From NCBI RefSeq assembly GCF_025028335.1, contig NZ_JAFEUW010000001.1, positions 1,488,001 to 1,552,000 of the forward strand: a stretch of 64,000 nucleotides of DNA, written 5' to 3'. Positions 28,345 through 36,809 of this stretch are shown here, one piece after another. Position 1 is the first letter of the stretch. Each line of letters begins with the position of its first letter. Origin of the DNA: Brachybacterium sillae (lineage in GTDB: Bacteria; Actinomycetota; Actinomycetes; Actinomycetales; Dermabacteraceae). The translations under genes were made by a program, and so were the position numbers. The notes under the pieces were generated by a model, which saw only the letters and a list, made by a program, of their open reading frames with translations, searched no databases and was not told the DNA's origin.

Positions 28345-29861
28345 CCCCCGATCCGACCCCGCCGAACGACGCGCAGCTGCGGTCCCGCTGCCACGGCGAA
28401 CCGGCCCTCCCCGCACGCCTGGAACCGTGGATGCGGGAGCTGCTGGCCGACTCCCGCGCCTGCGCCGACCTGCTGGACCGCTACGGCAGCCCCGTGAACG
28501 TGCACGACATGGGTCCGCTCGCCCGCAACGTCGGGGAGCTCAGCGATGCCGCCCGCGAGCAGCAGGTGCCGCTGCGGGTGTTCGTCGCCCGCAAGTCGAA
28601 CAAGACCCTCGCGGTGGTGCGGGCCGCGGCGCGTCTGGACTGCGGCATCGACGTCTCCAGCGAACGGGAGCTGGAGCAGGTGCTGCGCGAGGGCGTGGAG
28701 CCGGAGCGGATCGTGCTGACCGCCGCGATGAAGCCCCGGGAGCTGCTGCGCGGTGCGGTCGAGGCGGGCGTGACCATCGCCCTGGATTCCGTCGCCGAGG
28801 CCGAGGCCACCGCCGAGGAGGCCGCGGTCGCCGGTCGCACCGCCGCCGTGGCACTGCGACTGGCCCCCGAGGTCGACGACCTCATCGGCCCCACCCGCTT
28901 CGGCGAGCGCCGCGCCACCTGGGAGTCCTGGGCCGGCAGCTCCGCGAGCGTCGGCACCCGGTTGCGGATCGACGGCGTGCACTTCCATCTCCACGGGTAC
29001 AGCGCCCCGGCCCGCACCCGCGCGCTCGGCCAGGCGCTGCAGCTGGTCGACTCCCTGCGCGCCGCCGGCCAGCCCGTCGCCTTCATCGACATCGGCGGAG
29101 GCGTGCCCATGTCATATCTCGAGGACGGCGCCGACTGGGAGGCGTTCTGGCGCGAGCACGAACGGGCTCTGCGGGGGGAACGCGAGCCGCTGACCTGGCG
29201 CGGCGACGGCCTGGGACTGCGCGCGGTGCCCACGACGGATGCTGAGGGCGAGGGGTCCGTGCGGGTCGTCGGCGAACCGGCGCTGTACCCGTACTGGCAG
29301 GAGCTGATCCGCGGCCCGTGGCTGACGCAGGTCCTCACCACGGAGGTGGCCCCCGGTGTCCGGGCCGCCGACGCGTTGCGCGAGCGGGGTCTGGAGCTGC
29401 GCTGCGAGCCGGGCCGGTCGGTGCTCGACGGCTGCGGCCTCACCCTGGCGCGGGTCGCGCAGGTCACCACCACCAGCGACGACGTCGGCATCATCGGCCT
29501 GGCGATGAACCGCACCCAGTGCCGCTCCACCTCGGAGGACTTCCTGGTCGACCCGATCCTGGTGCCCGACCCGGACGCGGCCCCCACGGACACCCCCGGT
29601 ACCCCTGGAAGCGCGGAGCCCCGCACGGGTTTCCTGCTCGGGGCGTACTGCATCGAGGCCGATCTGATCCTGCGCCGGCGCCTCACCTTCCCCGGGGGTG
29701 TGGCCCCCGGGGACATGATCGCCCTGCCGAACACCGGCGGGTACCTGATGCACATCCTCGAGAGCGCCTCGCACCAGATCCCGCTGGCGGCGAACGTGGT
29801 GCGCAGCTCCGACGGCAGCGTCCGTCGCGACGGCATCGACGAGGTCTCCCCGCTGCGCTGA
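28341..29861 (+). CDS. Y4yA-like PLP-dependent decarboxylase (fold type III)
   Basis: A 506-residue alanine-racemase-fold decarboxylase. The PLP lysine is in VFVARKSNKTL (Lys85). HFHLHGYSAP, FIDIGGGVPMSYL, the phosphate-binding CEPGRSVLDGCG, and the DapDC-type GAYCIEADLILRR (catalytic Cys) and LPNTGGYLMH follow. It is longer than LysA (about 420 residues) because of an inserted segment around residues 270-320, as in Y4yA proteins. It should decarboxylate a D-centred or meso amino acid group in the compound made by the two upstream enzymes. It overlaps the FAD gene by 4 bp and ends the operon. Confidence 0.78.
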   Translation: MTPDPTPPNDAQLRSRCHGEPALPARLEPWMRELLADSRACADLLDRYGSPVNVHDMGPLARNVGELSDAAREQQVPLRVFVARKSNKTLAVVRAAARLDCGIDVSSERELEQVLREGVEPERIVLTAAMKPRELLRGAVEAGVTIALDSVAEAEATAEEAAVAGRTAAVALRLAPEVDDLIGPTRFGERRATWESWAGSSASVGTRLRIDGVHFHLHGYSAPARTRALGQALQLVDSLRAAGQPVAFIDIGGGVPMSYLEDGADWEAFWREHERALRGEREPLTWRGDGLGLRAVPTTDAEGEGSVRVVGEPALYPYWQELIRGPWLTQVLTTEVAPGVRAADALRERGLELRCEPGRSVLDGCGLTLARVAQVTTTSDDVGIIGLAMNRTQCRSTSEDFLVDPILVPDPDAAPTDTPGTPGSAEPRTGFLLGAYCIEADLILRRRLTFPGGVAPGDMIALPNTGGYLMHILESASHQIPLAANVVRSSDGSVRRDGIDEVSPLR

Positions 29862-29937
29862 GGCACGCCCCGCGGATCTGTCGGTTCCACGGCGTACGGT
29901 GAGCCCAGCGATCCACCCGTCCGCCAGGAGACCCGCG

Positions 29938-30690
29938 ATGACGCCCACCTCTGATCAGACGCCGCCTTCCCCGGCCGCCCATCCCCGGGCCGGTGACGCC
30001 CACACCCGCCTCGCCTCCGAGCGCATGGACTACCGCGCCGGCACCCTCGGTGACGACGTCCCCGCCGACCCGCTGGAACTGTTCGGCCGGTGGCTGTCCG
30101 AGGCCTTCGACCGTCGGGACTCCGAGGGCGACCTGCCGGAGCCGACCGCCGTCGTGCTGTCCACCATCGAGCTGCCCACCGGCGACGCATCCGCCGACGG
30201 CGGCCACCCCTCCGCCCGGCCGCGATCCCGCACGGTGCTGCTGAAGGAACACGACGAGCGTGGCTTCGTGATCTACACCAACGGCGATTCCGCCAAGGGC
30301 CAGGAGATGTCCGGCACGCCGTGGGCGGCCATGCTGTTCCCCTGGTACGCGCTGCAGCGGCAGGTGCGCGTGGAGGGGTTCGTGCAGCGGGTGGACGATG
30401 CTGAGGCCGACGAGTACTTCGCCTCCCGTCCGCGCGGCTCGCAGCTGGGCGCGCGGGCCTCTCACCAGTCGCGGCCGATCGCCTCCCGGGAGGCCCTGGA
30501 TGCGCAGTACGCGCAGGTGGAGAGGGAGTTCGAGGGGCGGGAGGTGCCGCGGCCCGAGCACTGGGGCGGCTTCCGTCTGGTGCCCGACCGGATCGAGTTC
30601 TGGCAGGGCCGCTCGGGCCGCATGCACGACCGCATCGTCTACACCTCCGAGGGATCGGGCTCGTGGACCCACGAGCGCCTGCAGCCCTGA
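29938..30690 (+). CDS. pdxH: Pyridoxamine 5'-phosphate oxidase
   Basis: A 250-residue FMN enzyme that oxidises PNP or PMP to PLP. Conserved: RSRTVLLKEHDERGFVIYTNGDSAKGQEM (FMN binding), LFPWYALQRQVRVEGFVQRV, ASHQSRPIASREAL, and the C-terminal PEHWGGFRLVPDRIEFWQGRSGRMHDRI. ATG 29938 follows CAGGAG; the 39-nt in-frame extension upstream overlaps a TACGGT promoter box. It lies 76 bp after a PLP-dependent operon, a functionally sensible neighbour since two of that operon's enzymes need PLP. Confidence 0.93.
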   Translation: MTPTSDQTPPSPAAHPRAGDAHTRLASERMDYRAGTLGDDVPADPLELFGRWLSEAFDRRDSEGDLPEPTAVVLSTIELPTGDASADGGHPSARPRSRTVLLKEHDERGFVIYTNGDSAKGQEMSGTPWAAMLFPWYALQRQVRVEGFVQRVDDAEADEYFASRPRGSQLGARASHQSRPIASREALDAQYAQVEREFEGREVPRPEHWGGFRLVPDRIEFWQGRSGRMHDRIVYTSEGSGSWTHERLQP

Positions 30691-30819
30691 GCGCGCCCAC
30701 CCAGCGGACCGTCAGCCGGTTCGCAGACGGACCGGTCCACACTGGGCCCCGCTGTCGGGCGTCCCGAGCCCGACCCGACTGGAGGAACCCCCAGGCTCGA
30801 CCTGCTGACCGGCATCCCC

Positions 30820-31326
30820 GTGCACGTGCTCGTGGTGCACGCCGTCGTCGTCCTGGTGCCGCTGGTGGCGCTCGGCACCCTCGCGGTGGCCCTGGTGCCG
30901 CGGTGGCGTCGGCAGTTCGGTGGGCTGCTCGCCCTGCTGTCGCTCGTCAGTGTGCTGGTCCTGCCGTTGGCGCTGGAGAGCGGTGAGGCGTTGGGGGAGC
31001 GCGTCGGCGTCCCCGAGCTGCATGCGGACCTGGCCGAGACGCTGCCGTGGCTGGCGGTCCCCCTGTTCCTGTTGACCACGGCCCTGTGGTGGCTGGGCCG
31101 GGGCGATACTCGCGCTGACACCCGCGCGGGGGCCGACCACGACGGCTCGGTGGCCGTCGGTTCCCGCGGCCGCACCCTGCAGCGGGTCCTCGCCACCCTG
31201 GCGGTGCTGTTCGCGCTGGCCGCGGCGGTGGACGTCGTCGCTGTCGGGCACACCGGTGCGTCGGCGGCGTGGACCGATCGTCTGGCGCCTGCCACCGGAT
31301 CCCCCACACCCTCCGACGGCGACTGA
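30820..31326 (+). CDS. DUF2231-like membrane protein with altered start
   Basis: A four-helix membrane protein: VHVLVVHAVVVLVPLVALGTLAVAL, GGLLALLSLVSVLVLPLAL, LPWLAVPLFLLTTALWWL and VLATLAVLFALAAAVDVVAV, with a conserved late VGHTGASAAW that may bind a metal or haem. The family usually begins M-x-D-x-x-x-G-x-P-V-H. Here LDLLTGIPV precedes the GTG in frame, and the codon in the start position is AGG (30793), 8 nt after GGAGGA. That looks like an ATG-to-AGG change. GTG 30820 would now be the first usable start and removes nine residues. Confidence 0.6.
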   Translation: MHVLVVHAVVVLVPLVALGTLAVALVPRWRRQFGGLLALLSLVSVLVLPLALESGEALGERVGVPELHADLAETLPWLAVPLFLLTTALWWLGRGDTRADTRAGADHDGSVAVGSRGRTLQRVLATLAVLFALAAAVDVVAVGHTGASAAWTDRLAPATGSPTPSDGD

Positions 31327-31398
31327 CCCCTCCGCCGGGCGGCTCCGGGGTGTGCGCCGGACGTGCGACGATGTGGCATCCCGACCCCAGGAGGCCCC

Positions 31399-32322
31399 AT
31401 GCCCACGGACGACACCGCGCGCCCCGCGGAGGACACCCGCTCCGACCGGACCACCGGTGACACCCACACCGACGGCACCGACGCCGACGGCACGGACTCG
31501 AAGGGCACGGGCGGCGCGGACGGCCTGGACGTCGCCGACCCGAAGGAGGCGCTCGAGGAGGAACTCGTCGAGGAGTTCGAGAACACCGTCTCCGAGGGTG
31601 CCGAGCGCCTGCATCGCACGTGGCGGGCGCTGGTGATCACCGGCCTGTTCGGCGGGATCGACGTGGCCCTCGGCATCATGGCGATGCTCGCCGTGATGGA
31701 TGCGACCGGTTCGAAACTGCTGGCGGGTGCGGCCTTCGGCATCGGCCTGTTCGCTCTGCGCATGGCCCACTCCGAACTGTTCACCGAGGACTTCCTGCTG
31801 CCGATCAACGCCGTCGTCGCGGGCCGGGGCACCTGGATGCAGCTGCTGCGGCTGTGGATCGTGACACTGGTGACGAACCTGGTGGGCGGGTGGCTGTTCA
31901 CCTGGCTGATCGTGGCGGCGTTCCCCCGTTACCACGACACCCTCACCAGGGCCGCGACCGGGTACCTCGAGGACGGCTTCACGGCGGAGACGGCGGCTCT
32001 CGCACTCCTCGGTGGATTCACGATCACATTGGTCACCCGCATGAGCCAGGGTTCGAGCGAGGGCATCATCGCCCTGGTCAACTCGCTGATCTCCGGTTTC
32101 CTGGTGGTGGGCCTGGGAATGCTCCACGGCGCGCTGAATTCGGTGGTGATCTTCGGGGCGATGCACGTCGGCGCCGACATCCCGTACTTGACGTGGCTGC
32201 GGTGGTTCGCCTGGGTGATCCCGCTGAACATGGCCGGTGGCCTCGTCATCCTCACACTCCCCCGGCTCATCCGGACCTGGGAGCTCATGCGCCGCGCCCG
32301 GCGGAAGGCCGCGGCCGCCTGA
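31399..32322 (+). CDS. Formate/nitrite transporter (FNT) family protein
   Basis: A 307-residue channel-like membrane protein with six predicted helices from residue 80 on and an acidic 75-residue cytosolic N terminus (DGTDADGTDSKGT..., EALEEELVEEFENTVSEG). The FNT-type segments are ALRMAHSELFTEDFLLPINAVVAG and IALVNSLISGFLVVGLGMLHGALNS. The branch resembles YfdC rather than FocA, so the substrate (formate, nitrite or another small anion) is open. AGGAGG precedes the ATG by 5 nt. Confidence 0.8.
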   Translation: MPTDDTARPAEDTRSDRTTGDTHTDGTDADGTDSKGTGGADGLDVADPKEALEEELVEEFENTVSEGAERLHRTWRALVITGLFGGIDVALGIMAMLAVMDATGSKLLAGAAFGIGLFALRMAHSELFTEDFLLPINAVVAGRGTWMQLLRLWIVTLVTNLVGGWLFTWLIVAAFPRYHDTLTRAATGYLEDGFTAETAALALLGGFTITLVTRMSQGSSEGIIALVNSLISGFLVVGLGMLHGALNSVVIFGAMHVGADIPYLTWLRWFAWVIPLNMAGGLVILTLPRLIRTWELMRRARRKAAAA

Positions 32323-32348
32323 TCCGGCGACCCCGTGCCGGAGGCGCT

Positions 32349-32374
32349 CCCGCGGAAACGTTCCCGCGGGAACG
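32349..32374. repeat. Dispersed palindrome, copy 2 (doubled)
   Basis: Two overlapping half-copies (CCCGCGGAAACG followed by TTCCCGCGGGAACG) lie between the FNT gene stop and the SOS-box gene. Confidence 0.65.
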
Positions 32375-32458
32375 CCTGCGGCGGGTTTCCTCCCCACGTA
32401 CCCCTCGTCCACATCGGCCGAGGGGTGCTTCGTCTGTCGGGGCCCCCTGGTGCACTGT

Positions 32459-32474
32459 TCGTACACCTGTTCGA
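32459..32474. promoter_or_regulatory. SOS (LexA) box upstream of the HNH gene
   Basis: TCGTAC-ACCT-GTTCGA matches the mycobacterial/actinobacterial LexA consensus TCGAAC-N4-GTTCGA at 11 of 12 positions. It lies 17 bp before the ATG of the DUF222/HNH gene. Members of the related 13E12 repeat family in M. tuberculosis are known LexA targets. Confidence 0.65.
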
Positions 32475-32490
32475 CAGAAGGGGGAGAAAT

Positions 32491-33933
32491 ATGAGCATGC
32501 CTGCGGACACCTGGGCGTGGACGACACCCGCCGACGACCCGGACGCCGAGGGCCCGGACGGCGATGACCACGCGGATCTGCTCACCCAGTCCGACGCGGA
32601 GGCGCTGGGCCTGCGGATCCAGGACCACGCCGCCCGGATCGCCGAGCTCACCTGCGAATTCCTGCTGCTGCTGGCCGAGTTCGACCGCCGCGACGGGCTG
32701 CGCTGGTACGTCGGGCTCAAGAGCCTGGCGCACTGGCTGTCATGGGCCTGCTCCATGGCACCGGGCACGGCACGTGAGCACGTGCGGGTGGCGCGGGCGC
32801 TCGCGCAGATGCCGCTCACCGTGGAGGCCTTCCGCGGCGGCAGGCTCTCGTTCTCGAAGGTCCGTGCCCTCACGCGGGCCGTCGGTCGGGTCGACGAGGA
32901 GACCATGGTGGAGCTCGCGCAGGACCTCACCGCGTCACAGCTGGAACGCACCGTGAGCGCCCTGCGGGCCGCTCAGGGCACACACGTGGAGCAGTCCTCG
33001 TTGCGGGAGGCACGCTGGTGGACCGACGAGCAGGGCATGGTGCACCTGAGCGCGACGCTGCCGGCCGAGACGGGGGCTGAGGTCGTCACCGCCCTCGAAC
33101 GGCTCACCGAGGAAGCCGACGCGCGGCCCGTCGCCGAGGACGACCCGCCACCGGGCGATGACAAGCTCACCGCAGACGCTCCACCGTTGGCGCACCGCCG
33201 GGCCGACGCGGTGGTGGAGCTGGCCAGGTCCCATCTCGCGCGCGCCTCGGTGGATCGCAGTGGCGAAGACCGGCATCTGGTGGTCATGCAGGTGGACCTG
33301 GCCGCCTTGGAGCACCCCGGCGAGGGGACATCGGGGACCGGAGCCGACCGGGCCTGGGTGCGCGGTGCGGGGTCCGTGGAGGCGGAGACCGCTGCACGCT
33401 GGAGCTGCACGGACCGGATCGCGCTGGCGATCGCGGGTCACGAGGGGGAGATCCTCCACCTGGGGCGGGCGAAGCGGCTGGTGAGCCGAGCGCAGCGTCG
33501 GGCTCTCGCGATCCGCGATACGACCTGCCAGTTCCCCGGCTGCCACCAGACGCGCCACCTCGACAGCCACCACGTGGTCCCCTGGTCGGAGGGCGGCCCC
33601 ACCGATATCGAGAACCTGGTGCTGCTGTGCCGTCGTCACCACGTCACCGTGCATGAGGGGGGTCTGCGGCTGAGCTGGGAGGTGACACGGCCGGGCACCC
33701 CGTCGATGCGACGCGTGCTGGTGGTGAGGCACCCCGACGGCCGACGGGTCGACGACGACTGGCCCACCCCCCGCCCGGTCCGGGAGTCCGGGGACGCCGG
33801 TGACTGTGACACGCGACGCCCCGGTGACCCCGACCCCGACCCCGAGCCCGACCCCGAGCGGATCTTCCCCCGCACCGGGGGCGGAGGGTTCTCCCTCCGG
33901 GCATGCGTCGACGCCCTCCTGGCGGCGGCGTGA
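32491..33933 (+). CDS. DUF222 / 13E12-repeat HNH endonuclease-like protein
   Basis: A 480-residue protein with an N-terminal DUF222 domain (about 30-290; ELTCEFLLLLAEFDRRDGLRWY, LSWACSMAPGTAREHVRVARAL, GGRLSFSKVRALTRAV) and an HNH nuclease motif near residues 350-390 (CQFPGCHQTRHLDSHHVVPWSEGG, then NLVLLCRRHHVTVHEGG). The cysteine pairs and HH residues fit a zinc-supported HNH site. The tail has an acidic DPDPDPEPDPE repeat. AGAAGGGGGAGA precedes the ATG. The SOS box just upstream suggests DNA-damage induction. These genes are often multicopy and partly mobile in actinobacteria. Confidence 0.85.
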   Translation: MSMPADTWAWTTPADDPDAEGPDGDDHADLLTQSDAEALGLRIQDHAARIAELTCEFLLLLAEFDRRDGLRWYVGLKSLAHWLSWACSMAPGTAREHVRVARALAQMPLTVEAFRGGRLSFSKVRALTRAVGRVDEETMVELAQDLTASQLERTVSALRAAQGTHVEQSSLREARWWTDEQGMVHLSATLPAETGAEVVTALERLTEEADARPVAEDDPPPGDDKLTADAPPLAHRRADAVVELARSHLARASVDRSGEDRHLVVMQVDLAALEHPGEGTSGTGADRAWVRGAGSVEAETAARWSCTDRIALAIAGHEGEILHLGRAKRLVSRAQRRALAIRDTTCQFPGCHQTRHLDSHHVVPWSEGGPTDIENLVLLCRRHHVTVHEGGLRLSWEVTRPGTPSMRRVLVVRHPDGRRVDDDWPTPRPVRESGDAGDCDTRRPGDPDPDPEPDPERIFPRTGGGGFSLRACVDALLAAA

Positions 33934-33961
33934 GCCGCGCACCCGGAGGGCGTCGATCATG

Positions 33962-34222
33962 TCAGGCCAGCGAGAGGAAGAGCTTCTCCAACTGCTTCCG
34001 ATCCGGCTCGGTGCCGGCCGCGATGCAGTGCTGCAACTGGGTGGAGATCAGGGCGAAACCCGCCCGATCCAGCGCCTTCGACACGGCCGCCAACTGGGTG
34101 ACGACGTCCTGACATTCCGACCCTTCATCCAGCATGCGGATGATGGCGGTGAGCTGTCCGTTGGCGCGGCTGAGACGGTTGCGCACCGCACGCAGCTCCT
34201 CGGGGTCGAGATCGAGCTCCAC
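33962..34222 (-). CDS. cstR: CsoR-family persulfide sensor, CstR-like repressor
   Basis: An 86-residue four-helix DNA-binding repressor of the CsoR/RcnR family. Cys37 (SECQDVVTQ) and Cys66 (TQLQHCI) form the conserved dithiol. The histidine that completes the Cu(I) site in copper CsoRs, four residues before the second Cys, is Gln62 here. That favours CstR, which responds to persulfides by Cys-Cys cross-linking. The gene follows the persulfide dioxygenase gene by 9 bp, and a matching operator lies upstream of that gene, so the pair should be autoregulated. Confidence 0.85.
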   Translation of the reverse strand: MELDLDPEELRAVRNRLSRANGQLTAIIRMLDEGSECQDVVTQLAAVSKALDRAGFALISTQLQHCIAAGTEPDRKQLEKLFLSLA

Positions 34223-34231
34223 GTCGCCCCC

Positions 34232-35737
34232 TCAGTTCTCGGTCGCGGGGTCGGACAGCGGGGAGTCGGTCATCGAATCACCCTTGCCGAGGTCGGCCGA
34301 GGGGGTCACGGTCTCGCGCCCGGCACCGACCCAGGCGTTGTAGCTGCCCTCGAGTTCGGTGACGTCGAAGCCCTCATGCCGCAGGGCACTGGCGACCACC
34401 GAGGCGCGCATGCCGCTCTGGCAGTGCAGGACGATACGGCCGTCGCGCGGAAGCTCCTCGAGGTTCCACAGCACCTTGCCACCGGAGAGCTGGCGCGCCC
34501 CCGGGATGGCCCCGGCCTTGTGCTCACTCACCTGGCGCACGTCCAGCAGCACCGCACGGTCGTAGTCGTCGAGCCCGTCGACCGGCACGGTCTCAGGATT
34601 CTTCAGGGCCATCCCCTCGAAGTTCGGGATGAACCCGGTGACCTTGTCGATGCCGACACGCACGAGGTGGCTCCAGATGTCACGGGCGGCGGCCTCATCG
34701 TCGGCGAGCACCACCAGGGGGGCGTACTCGCGCTCGGGGTCGACCACCCAGGCGCCGTAGTTGGCGATCTTGCCGGTGGCCACGGGGATGTTCAGCGCGC
34801 CCGGGACAGTCCCGGTGTGGACCTCCGCCGGCATGCGGGTGTCGACGACGGTCACCTCGCCCTTCTCGACCTGCTCGGTGAGCTCCGGTGCCGTGAACTC
34901 GTGCAGCTCGCTCGCGGGTTTCTCGCCGGCGCGCTGGGCCGACGGGCCGGCCTCCCCCATCACCTCGGGGCCGAGCTTGTTCTGGCGCTTCATCCGCGCG
35001 AAGTAGGCGTGGGCGTCGGGCTGACCGTCGAGGAGCTCGTCGATGAAGCCCTGCTTGTCGTCGTTCTCCAGGTGCTTGGCCCACCAGGCGTACCGGCGCT
35101 CATAGCCGACGGTGGTGCCGGGCAGGGAGCCGAGGGCCTTGCCGCAGGCCGAGCCGGCACCGTGGCCGGGCAGGACCTGCACATGGTCGGGCAGCGTGAG
35201 GAAGGAGCGCTTCAGGCTCTCGAACAGCTGCTCGGCGCCGACGAACCGGGTGTTGACACCCCCGGCGGCCTCGTCCAGCAGGTCGGGGCGGCCGAGGTCG
35301 CCGGAGAACACGAAGTCGCCGGTGATGGCATACCCCGGTTCATCGGCGAAGGCACCGTCCGTGACCAGGAACATCAGGTGCTCGGGGGTGTGACCCGGGG
35401 TGTGGACCGCGCGGACGGTGATGTTGCCCAGGCGGATCTCGTCGCCGTCGTGAAGGCGCTCGGCCTCGAAACCGTACTGCCAGTCCTGACCGCCCTCAAC
35501 GGAGACGTGGATCGTCGCACCGGTCGCGGCCGCCAGCTCGCGGGTTCCGGAGAGGTAGTCGGCATGGATGTGGGTCTCGGTGACATGAGTGATGGTCATG
35601 CCGTGCTTGGCGGCGAGGTCCAGGTACTCCTGGATGTCGCGCCGGGCGTCGATGACCATCATCTCGCTCTTGGCCTGGCAGCCGATGACGTAACCGGCCT
35701 GGGCGAGGTCCTCATCGAAGATGCGCTCGAGAAGCAT
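34232..35737 (-). CDS. cstB: Persulfide dioxygenase-rhodanese fusion, CstB-like
   Basis: A 501-residue cytosolic sulfide-detoxifying enzyme. The N-terminal ETHE1-like metallo-beta-lactamase domain has THIHADYLSG (His56, His58, Asp60), the Fe ligand region VHTPGHTPEHL and ITGDFVFSGDLGRPDL. Two rhodanese domains follow; the middle one (TVVDTRMPAEVHTG) has no Cys in its loop, while the C-terminal one has HCQSGMRAS with Cys439. This domain order is that of CstB, which oxidises persulfide to thiosulfate. AAGGAG precedes ATG 35737. Expression should be repressed by the downstream CstR through the operator at 35810-35825. Confidence 0.9.
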   Translation of the reverse strand: MLLERIFDEDLAQAGYVIGCQAKSEMMVIDARRDIQEYLDLAAKHGMTITHVTETHIHADYLSGTRELAAATGATIHVSVEGGQDWQYGFEAERLHDGDEIRLGNITVRAVHTPGHTPEHLMFLVTDGAFADEPGYAITGDFVFSGDLGRPDLLDEAAGGVNTRFVGAEQLFESLKRSFLTLPDHVQVLPGHGAGSACGKALGSLPGTTVGYERRYAWWAKHLENDDKQGFIDELLDGQPDAHAYFARMKRQNKLGPEVMGEAGPSAQRAGEKPASELHEFTAPELTEQVEKGEVTVVDTRMPAEVHTGTVPGALNIPVATGKIANYGAWVVDPEREYAPLVVLADDEAAARDIWSHLVRVGIDKVTGFIPNFEGMALKNPETVPVDGLDDYDRAVLLDVRQVSEHKAGAIPGARQLSGGKVLWNLEELPRDGRIVLHCQSGMRASVVASALRHEGFDVTELEGSYNAWVGAGRETVTPSADLGKGDSMTDSPLSDPATEN

Positions 35738-35809
35738 GGATGTCTCCTTCGGGGCCCCAGCGGGGCGGTTGCTCCGGTCTCCCGGGCGGGGGGTGAACAA
35801 CCCCAGCAT

Positions 35810-35825
35810 ATACCCCCCGGGGTAT
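35810..35825. promoter_or_regulatory. CstR/CsoR-type operator
   Basis: ATACCCC-CC-GGGGTAT is a perfect 7+2+7 inverted repeat, 73 bp upstream of the cstB start. Such G/C tracts flanked by AT-rich ends are the classic binding site of CsoR/CstR repressors. It overlaps the probable promoter. Confidence 0.8.
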
Positions 35826-35891
35826 CTTCGCAAGACTCGGAGCATGACCGCCGCGATAGGCACGACGTTACCCCGCCCCCCCTCCGAGGGG

Positions 35892-36809
35892 TCAGGCCGT
35901 GATGATCACGCGGCCTGAGGCATGTCCACCCCGGGAGCGCTTGATGGCCTCGACGGCACGGTCGATCGGAGTGGTGCTGTCGATCGCGACGGTCACGGTG
36001 CCGGCCTCCACCGCCCGCAGCACATCGTCCAGGGCGTCGGCCCGGGCGCTGGCGGCGCCGGTGCTCACCACGCCGTCGGGCACGTCGCTCGCGGCGATCG
36101 CGGTGATCCGCTCGGCCGGGACACCCAGCTCCAGGGCGGCCGAGATCGCCTCGTCGCCGTGAGTGTCGGCGGCGGCCACCAGGCCCTCTGGGGCGGCCTC
36201 GCGGATCCGGTCGACCATGCCCTCGCCGTACTCGATCGGCTCGGCCCCCAGAGTGCGGATCGCCTCGGCGCTGCGGGCCGACCCGGTGGCCAGCACCCGG
36301 GCACCCTTGCTCACCGCGTACTGCACGGCGAGGCTTCCGACACCGCCGTTGCCCCCGCCGATGAGGATGGTCCGACCGGAGATGTCCCCCAGGTCATCGA
36401 TGATCGCGACGGCGGTCCTCCCGGTCGTCACCAGAGACCCGGCGACCTCGTCGGACACCCCCTCGGGGATGTGGTGCAGCGCCAGCTTCTTCGGGGTGCC
36501 GGTGATGGTGTCGCCGAACCCCGCCGCCAGGCGTGAGCCGAAGACCCGATCACCCACGGCGAACCCGTCCACGCCCTCGCCGACCTCATCGATCACCCCC
36601 GCGAAATCCGTGCCGAAGGGCATCGGGAAGGACTTGTGGAAGGCCTCGGCGGGGGCGACCCCGGTGGCCAGCTTCCAGTCGAGCGGGTTGACCGCGCCGG
36701 CCCGGAAGGCCACGCGGACCTCACCCTCCCCCGCATGCTCCTCCTCGACCTCCACCAGCTCGATGTCGTGGATGTCCCCGGCCTGCTGCTGCATCAGTCG
36801 CTTCGCCAT
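35892..36809 (-). CDS. NAD(P)H-dependent quinone oxidoreductase-like MDR enzyme
   Basis: A 305-residue zinc-independent medium-chain dehydrogenase. Landmarks: FRAGAVNPLDWKLATG, MPFGTDFAGVIDEVGEGV, GDRVFGS, and the dinucleotide fold ILIGGGNGGVGSLAVQYA. No structural zinc cysteines are present. The substrate is unknown; quinones or reactive enones are typical. GGAGGAGCAGTC precedes the ATG. It ends 154 bp from the cstB start, on the same strand. Confidence 0.82.
   Translation of the reverse strand: MAKRLMQQQAGDIHDIELVEVEEEHAGEGEVRVAFRAGAVNPLDWKLATGVAPAEAFHKSFPMPFGTDFAGVIDEVGEGVDGFAVGDRVFGSRLAAGFGDTITGTPKKLALHHIPEGVSDEVAGSLVTTGRTAVAIIDDLGDISGRTILIGGGNGGVGSLAVQYAVSKGARVLATGSARSAEAIRTLGAEPIEYGEGMVDRIREAAPEGLVAAADTHGDEAISAALELGVPAERITAIAASDVPDGVVSTGAASARADALDDVLRAVEAGTVTVAIDSTTPIDRAVEAIKRSRGGHASGRVIITA

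Noticed and set aside
33820-33865. Short GACCCC/GAGCCC repeats near the end of the HNH gene
   Set aside because: In frame and encoding a DPDPEP linker; ordinary low-complexity coding repeat.
35761-35863. 42-codon N-terminal extension of the CstB-like gene
   Set aside because: It would read through the operator, and the strong ribosome site is at ATG 35737.
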